NCBI RefSeq assembly: GCF_040954645.1
Contig: NC_092810.1
Span: 68,260,660-68,324,659, forward strand
Direction of reading: 5' to 3'
Source: Diabrotica undecimpunctata
Lineage: Eukaryota; Arthropoda; Insecta; Coleoptera; Chrysomelidae
Length of the DNA stretch: 64,000 nt
Shown here: positions 59,048-64,000 of the stretch, in pieces
Layout of the letters: every line of letters starts with the position of its first letter
How positions within the stretch are numbered: the stretch's first letter is position 1
The notes under the pieces: generated by a model
What the model was told of the DNA's origin: nothing
Database searches by the model: none
The model's input: only the letters and a program-made list of their open reading frames with translations
Program-made: the position numbers and the translations under genes

Positions 59048-60461
59048 TTAATTCTCGTCACTGTCTGAATCTGAGCTATCACCAGGATTTATTATAATTG
59101 ATTGAATGTCAAAATTTACCATACTCTTGTCTCTTATATACCATTTTTTGATAATTTCATTAGTATGTCTGACACATTTCTCCCAAATATCTGCATTACA
59201 TTGTTCCAATGCCTTTACCACATATTTAAAACAGCAGTATCAGAATGCCCATGCCTATCTATACCAATATACTTATCGTAATACGACTTGCAATTTGCCC
59301 AAAATAATTCTATTGCGTTAAATTCACTGTGATAAGGAGGCAGTCTCCAGACCTCATGACCATATATTCTCGGAGCAACTTTTCAGTTACATATATATTT
59401 TCTTTCCTGTTATTTTTGAAGTAGTTGAAGGTTGTTTATTTAAAAGGACACTGTGGCAAGAAGCATTATCCATTACAACCAATGATGACTCTTCTAAATT
59501 AGGTATTAATTGTGTTCTTATCCACTTGGTAAAAAGTTCGTTGTTCATTTCTCCATGATAATCAGCTACGTTAGATTTTGAACAAAACAATAAAATTGCA
59601 CCCGAAACAAATCCTTTTCGTGAACCAACGTGAACAATTACAAAACGTTTACCATCATAACCTCCTGGTTTTTGGACACTTTTGGCACTATTGTCTTGCC
59701 AAGAATTTGTTTTATTTCCTTTGGAGTAAATCCAAGTTTCATCTAAAAAAAAACAACTTCTCTTGTAAATACACTTTCAAGATTTTCCATTATTTACGAA
59801 GGAATCTGGCTCTTAGAGCAGCAATACTAGTTTGCTCAATTAATGCTCGTCGATTGTCATCCTTTTTGAATTTAAATGTGATGTATTTTAACAATGTACT
59901 AAGCGATGATTTTCCAATATCCACTAGTTCTGTATACCTTAATTGCTCCGTAGAGTAACATGCTTCTCTGAAAAAAAAAAAAAAAGAATTCATTATCGTC
60001 TTTTATAGCCAAAAATAAGTAGATAAAAAATTTAATGAAAATTGAAGTACCTACCCAGGTTCTTGTTTATCATAAAATTCACACTGAAGAAATTGATATT
60101 TACTCTGTTGGTACATATCGTACAACGTATTCCGTACTTCCATTTTGATGCCTTGGGCATATCAATTGTCTTACTTTTAAGACGACGTCTATTTTTGCCT
60201 GGTTTTGAAAGAACGGGATTGTTTCCTTTCCTTTTTTTTATCGAGTATATTGTCCGCCGTGATATTTTTAAAGCATCGGCAAATCTCTTAAAAAATAATT
60301 ATTTAATAGTAGCTAATTAAGTAACATGAATTTGATATTTTTCTTCTTGAACAGATGTAAGAGGCTCCAAAGCTCCTCCATTACTTCTTTTCAACTCAAA
60401 ACATTCATATAAATTCAACACAAGTTGCTGCGCTTGGAAATTTGGCGTTTTTCAAGGCATA
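59048..60461 (-). pseudogene. DD82E (Sailor-like) transposase, intron-bearing copy D
   Basis: The minus-strand N-terminus begins at 60461 (MP.KTPNFQAQQLVLNLYECF) and aligns with copy A (MPGKTITGEM...). ADALKISRRTIYSIKKRK follows. A canonical intron appears at about 60054-59956 (GTAGGT donor, long T tract plus CAG acceptor) with coding sequence on both sides. The core shows KRFVIVHVGSRKGFV, LFCSKSNVADYHGEM and VVMDNASCHS (second Asp). LPPYHSEFNAIELFWANCKS carries the Glu. The acidic tail ends SSDSDSDEN at 59048. Several frameshifts and stops are present. Confidence 0.78.
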
Positions 60462-60469
60462 TCTTAAAA

Positions 60470-61234
60470 ATAAGAATAATAATAAATAATCTCGAAAATA
60501 TACAGATAAGTTTCCGTTCGACGGAACTCTAGCCAGACTCATGTAGTATAATGACAATTTGTAGATTAGAAAATATTACTTTTCTCATTAGCTTGAAAAT
60601 AAATACTTACCGGAAGTAATCAAATTAAAAGAGCAACAGTTAGTCGTTCTAACAATAATTATGCTTGAAAATGCATAATTCAAATAAAATACCCCAAAAA
60701 AGTTAAATAATTTGAAAAACCAAAAAAAAAATAAATTTAAATAAATCAATAAATACGACAAATGAGCTAATGTCACTGTCAATGAAAACTATACACGTCA
60801 AAATTTACAGTAAACAAGGTATCAAATACATGCCATATTGTTGATCCTTGTTTAACTTATTGTGATTTCTATGGACAAGCAGCTTAATTTTGCAATACTG
60901 GTGTCTGTAGTAAAAAAGAGACCTAATATAAAAAGTAATTCGTGAATAATTTCATGCATGGGAAAAGATAGAGTGGCCGTACATTGATAATATATAATAT
61001 TAATAATAAATAAACTAAACTAAATGCACTTTCTGACAAAAATGCATATGGTGGACGAATAAATGAAGGCCTCAAAAAATGTCAGAACTTCGACTATTAT
61101 TAAAATAGTTTGATTTCTTTGCACCTATATTAATTAAGAGTTTTTTTTTATGGATCTATTCTGCTCACAGATATTTGTATATAGCCCAATCGCTTCCTTA
61201 GAAGAAAAAAATCCTAATTATGTTTTTTTTTTAG
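60470..61234. other. End of Hip1 intron 2
   Basis: AT-rich; no element firmly recognised. It ends with the TTTTTTTTTTAG acceptor of exon 3. Confidence 0.5.
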
Positions 61235-61296
61235 TTTCGAGATGACTGTAGAAATGTTTGATTATTTGGATCATATACTCGAACTTCAGGAAGCAG
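61235..61296 (+). CDS. Hip1: Hip1 exon 3
   Basis: A 62-nt exon between a T-rich AG acceptor and a GTAAGT donor at 61297. Joined to exon 2 the split codon becomes TAT (Tyr), giving a Y-FEMTVEMFDYLDHILELQEA stretch. The TVEMFDYL segment is highly typical of HIP1 ANTH domains, which makes this short exon convincing. It ends with one base of the next codon, which joins exon 4 to give Val. Confidence 0.93.
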
Positions 61297-61660
61297 GTAA
61301 GTGTGAAACCTATATTACAGCTTCATTTTTTGTGGGGCACCATGGTTTTACTTTAGTATGCTCACGGACAAAAATATTTTATATTTTTTAAATTTTGATT
61401 TCGACAAATTTTTGACAGCTAAAATCTTTAAATCCGAGAAATACAGTACCAAAGATAAGGTAGTGTCGATATCAAAAGAGAACTATTTTTGAACTTTCTT
61501 GAGACAACTGTAGTATAAAAATAGTTTTTTGTTATTTTTATTTTGCCTTCTATTGAGTTTATTAAGACAGATATTTTTCTGATAATTATCTACATAAAAA
61601 AAATGAACACTATTAGAATACGGTTCTGAAACTACTTTCTTGTGGCATATCTAATTTAAA

Positions 61661-62552
61661 TATTATGTTTATATGGGATTAAGCCACAATTATTGGTTGT
61701 GAATTATATTTTTAACCAACTAATGTTTGACGTTTCGACTTCCACTCTGGAAATCGTTCTCAAAAAGATTATTTAAAAAAATCTGAGAATATGTTTAACC
61801 AAGTTGTTGTTATTAGGTTATGTCCTTTCAAAATTGACATACTTGGCCTTAATCTTGTAGGTAACAGCATGTAAATGGCTGAAAAACATCCGAGGGTGGT
61901 GTTTTTACCATAGGAATATCAAATTCTGACTATTTTATGTGTTTTTATGTTATATGTTTGTGTAAACTGTATCATAATTGTGTTTGTGTAACGTAAGTTG
62001 TGCAACGTGCGTTTGTGTGTATACATATAACTAATACTCCGCTATTGTTGGTATTATTCTTGTTCTCAAAATAGACAAAAGAAGAAGTCAACTACAAGAA
62101 TATAACAACAATACCGGATTAATACGAGGTCGAAAAACATGACCTACAATCTTACACACAATATATATACAACACTCAATACACAAAATACAACGAATCT
62201 ATTTTGTGCAACCTACGTTACACAACCACAATTATGATACAGTTTACACAAACATTTAACACAAAAATACATAAAACAGTCAGAATTCCTAGGGTAAAAA
62301 CACCACCCTCAGATTTTTTCAGCCATTTACATGCTGTTGTCTACAAGATCGGGGCCAAATATGTCAATTTGGAAAGTACATAACCTACTAACAAACAACT
62401 CGGTTATAGATTTTCGCAAAATTTTTTAATTTAATCTTTTTCTAGAACGATTTCCGGAATGGAAGTCGAAACGTCAAACATTAGTTAGGTAGTTAAAAAT
62501 AGAATTTTCATTACAACCTATAATTATGGCTTAATCCCATATAACCATAATA
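61661..62552. repeat. Long hairpin element, arms about 370 bp
   Basis: TATATGGGATTAAGCC at 61669 is mirrored by GGCTTAATCCCATATA at 62527-62542, and the arms match nearly throughout. Each arm carries TTTGACGTTTCGACTTCCA followed by GGAAATCGTTCT. Read from the other strand this is a short stem followed by GAAACGTC. No protein is encoded. Confidence 0.88.
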
Positions 62553-62789
62553 ATTTCATAAACATAATGTATATTATAATAATGTTTATGCTTATTAATT
62601 TGCTTAAAATAAGAAAATTTCTGAGTTGTACGCTTGTTTTTTCAGATTTGTCTTTAGTGTGCATTTTAGTTTCTCAATATTGTTCCATTATCGGTAGAAC
62701 AATGCGTATTGAAAACAGCCTCAAAATATTTCTATTTTTTTTTTGTTATGGCATGAGTATCGATGGGGCGATCTAAGAAAATTTCGAAA

Positions 62790-62975
62790 CTATTTTCTTA
62801 TGTCATTTTTCTATCAACTACATATTTTATGGGAATAAACCACAATTTTATTTAAAAATACTTAATAGGTAAAGTTTCTCAAAAAACAAATTTTAGGGAC
62901 TATTTCCGAGGTGGAGCTCTAAACGGTTTATTCCCATAAAATATGGTCGCTAAGAAAAGTCATTAGAAAAATATT
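62790..62975. repeat. Short hairpin element related to 61661-62552
   Basis: CATATTTTATGGGAATAAAC at 62821 is mirrored by GTTTATTCCCATAAAATATG ending at 62945. The outer flanks (ACTATTTTCTTATGTCATTT and its approximate complement) also pair. The same outer phrase occurs before the larger hairpin (ACTACTTTCTTGTGGCATAT, 61631), so the two belong to one family. Confidence 0.75.
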
Positions 62976-63167
62976 CTTATATTTTTAAATATCGTCCAAC
63001 ACAATATAAAATATTTTTGTTTGTGAGTAATACATGACATTATATAAAATTACATTCATTGCCACAACGGATTGAGTTTATAGTTCTTGTATAATACGCA
63101 TGTATATACACGCGGGGTCGATAGCCTTTAAATCACAGGTATTGATAACAGTTTTTACATTTTTTAG

Positions 63168-63646
63168 TTTTTGGTTCGCTGAATATGGCTAGATCGAATT
63201 CTATGACCAGCGCCGGGCAGTGTCGTCTTGCTCCGTTGATACCTTGCATACTCGATGCTTCGAAACTATACGATTATTGTGTGAAGATTATGTTCAAATT
63301 ACATATGACTCTACCGCCCGATACGCTCTCCGGGCATAGAGAGAGATTCCTCAAGCAGTTTAGATTATTGAAAAAGTTTTACGAGAGCACCAGCAATCTG
63401 CAATATTTTAAGGAGCTGATTGCGATACCGCCGTTACCTGAGGTAATGGATTTAGAAGAAGATTTAATTAAATGTATATCTATGAAAGAGTACGAAAATA
63501 ACCATGTTGTAGAACTAAATAGTGGTAGCGCTAGTAGTTTTAACGATGATAGTAATAGTGGTTCTGCTAGTAATACTAACAATACTAACCCTAACAATAC
63601 TAAACAATCAGAAGATGAAAATGTAGGTATCTTGATTGATCTTAGT
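63168..63646 (+). CDS. Hip1: Hip1 exon 4 (end of ANTH domain, linker, possible clathrin box)
   Basis: The acceptor is ACATTTTTTAG before 63168. With the G from exon 3 the frame reads VFGSLNMARS, then MTSAGQCRLAPLIPCILDAS, LYDYCVKIMFKLHMTLPPDT and SNLQYFKELIAIPPLPE. All are strong HIP1 family blocks. A Ser/Asn/Gly-rich linker follows, with NSGSAS twice. Near the end DENVGILIDLS lies where human HIP1 has its clathrin-binding LMDMD motif. The frame meets TAA at 63647-63649. Whether the exon is spliced on (a weak GTTAAT donor at 63645, or an earlier GTAATG at 63443) or ends as a short isoform is not settled. Codons to this stop total 349 with exons 1-3. Confidence 0.9.
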
Positions 63647-64000
63647 TAATTTGTGTTGGATCTAAAAAACAGCTTGGGTTGTTTGTTGCCATTTTTTGTC
63701 CTTTAGGGAGAAATTTATTAATATATTATTTTTTCTAAATTTTCATAAAATGCGACAATGTTTCATTAGCAGTGCATCTTCTGAAGTGGAGTAGTTGTAT
63801 TACTATTTATGAGGTGATAATAAATAAACGACTTATGATGACATAATTACTGGTATACTTGTTCATAAAAAAGTGAGTTATGGAAGTGAATGTATTAAAA
63901 AAACATAATTATTAATTAACAACTTGGGAAAAACAATTTTCGCTTGTAAGTCTGCTGACTATTAAGTCTTAAGTTTTTCCTAGTGCTCACATAAATGGTT
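63647..64000 (+). other. Sequence after Hip1 exon 4: intron 4 or short-isoform 3' UTR
   Basis: No further Hip1 coding sequence is recognised. AATAAATAAA at 63819-63828 could serve as a polyadenylation signal for a short transcript, but such motifs are frequent in AT-rich DNA. Confidence 0.35.

Overview
The window looks like part of a large, AT-rich, transposon-dense insect genome. A beetle would fit, but the species assignment is inference only. One host gene is recognisable: the plus-strand orthologue of huntingtin-interacting protein 1 (Hip1/HIP1R), a clathrin and actin endocytic adaptor. Four coding exons can be joined with GT-AG introns and intact reading phase: 5523-5606, 54125-54546, 61235-61296 and 63168 to about 63646. 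Together they encode the N-terminal ANTH domain and a possible clathrin box. The coiled coil and talin-like I/LWEQ domain must lie beyond position 64000. Intron 1 is about 48.5 kb and holds most of the transposons described here.

Layout. 1-5500: an R1/Jockey-type LINE remnant, a piggyBac copy with recognisable termini (TTAA, 1579-4143), a Harbinger-like deletion derivative (4211-5090), then the presumed Hip1 promoter region. 5.6-54 kb (intron 1): a DD82E 'Sailor-like' transposon (7853-10167), a long palindrome (10277-11089), nested small elements and TA repeats, gypsy copy 1 (13262-19461), a mariner-type remnant (19700-21981), LINE fragments, gypsy copy 2 with an intact gag-pol frame (27061-33093), further DD82E fragments, a solo gypsy LTR (38891-39289), a Tc1-like element with terminal repeats of about 340 bp (43346-45281), a 1.1 kb palindrome (45481-46564), a second Tc1 remnant and a Tigger/pogo-like MITE set inside a TA microsatellite (53079-53764). 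54.5-61 kb (intron 2): a Penelope-like GIY-YIG fragment split by a 5'-truncated LINE with an 8-bp target duplication, and another DD82E copy that appears to carry a spliceosomal intron. 61-64 kb: two related hairpin elements in intron 3, then Hip1 exon 4.

The most striking object is the gypsy family (copies 13262-19461 and 27061-33093). Each copy has LTRs that are identical by eye, a tRNA-Leu-type primer binding site and 4-bp target duplications. The single polyprotein has an unusual architecture: an N-terminal SAP domain, a coiled coil of variable length, capsid without a zinc knuckle, protease, RT, RNase H, integrase, then a C-terminal macrodomain resembling the ADP-ribosyl hydrolase OARD1/TARG1, and finally a CCCH zinc finger. 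This suggests an LTR retrotransposon that captured a host ADP-ribose reader or eraser. Copy 1 is disabled by a 2-nt deletion; copy 2 is open throughout.

Apart from Hip1 I see no other host gene, no tRNA or rRNA gene and no CRISPR array.
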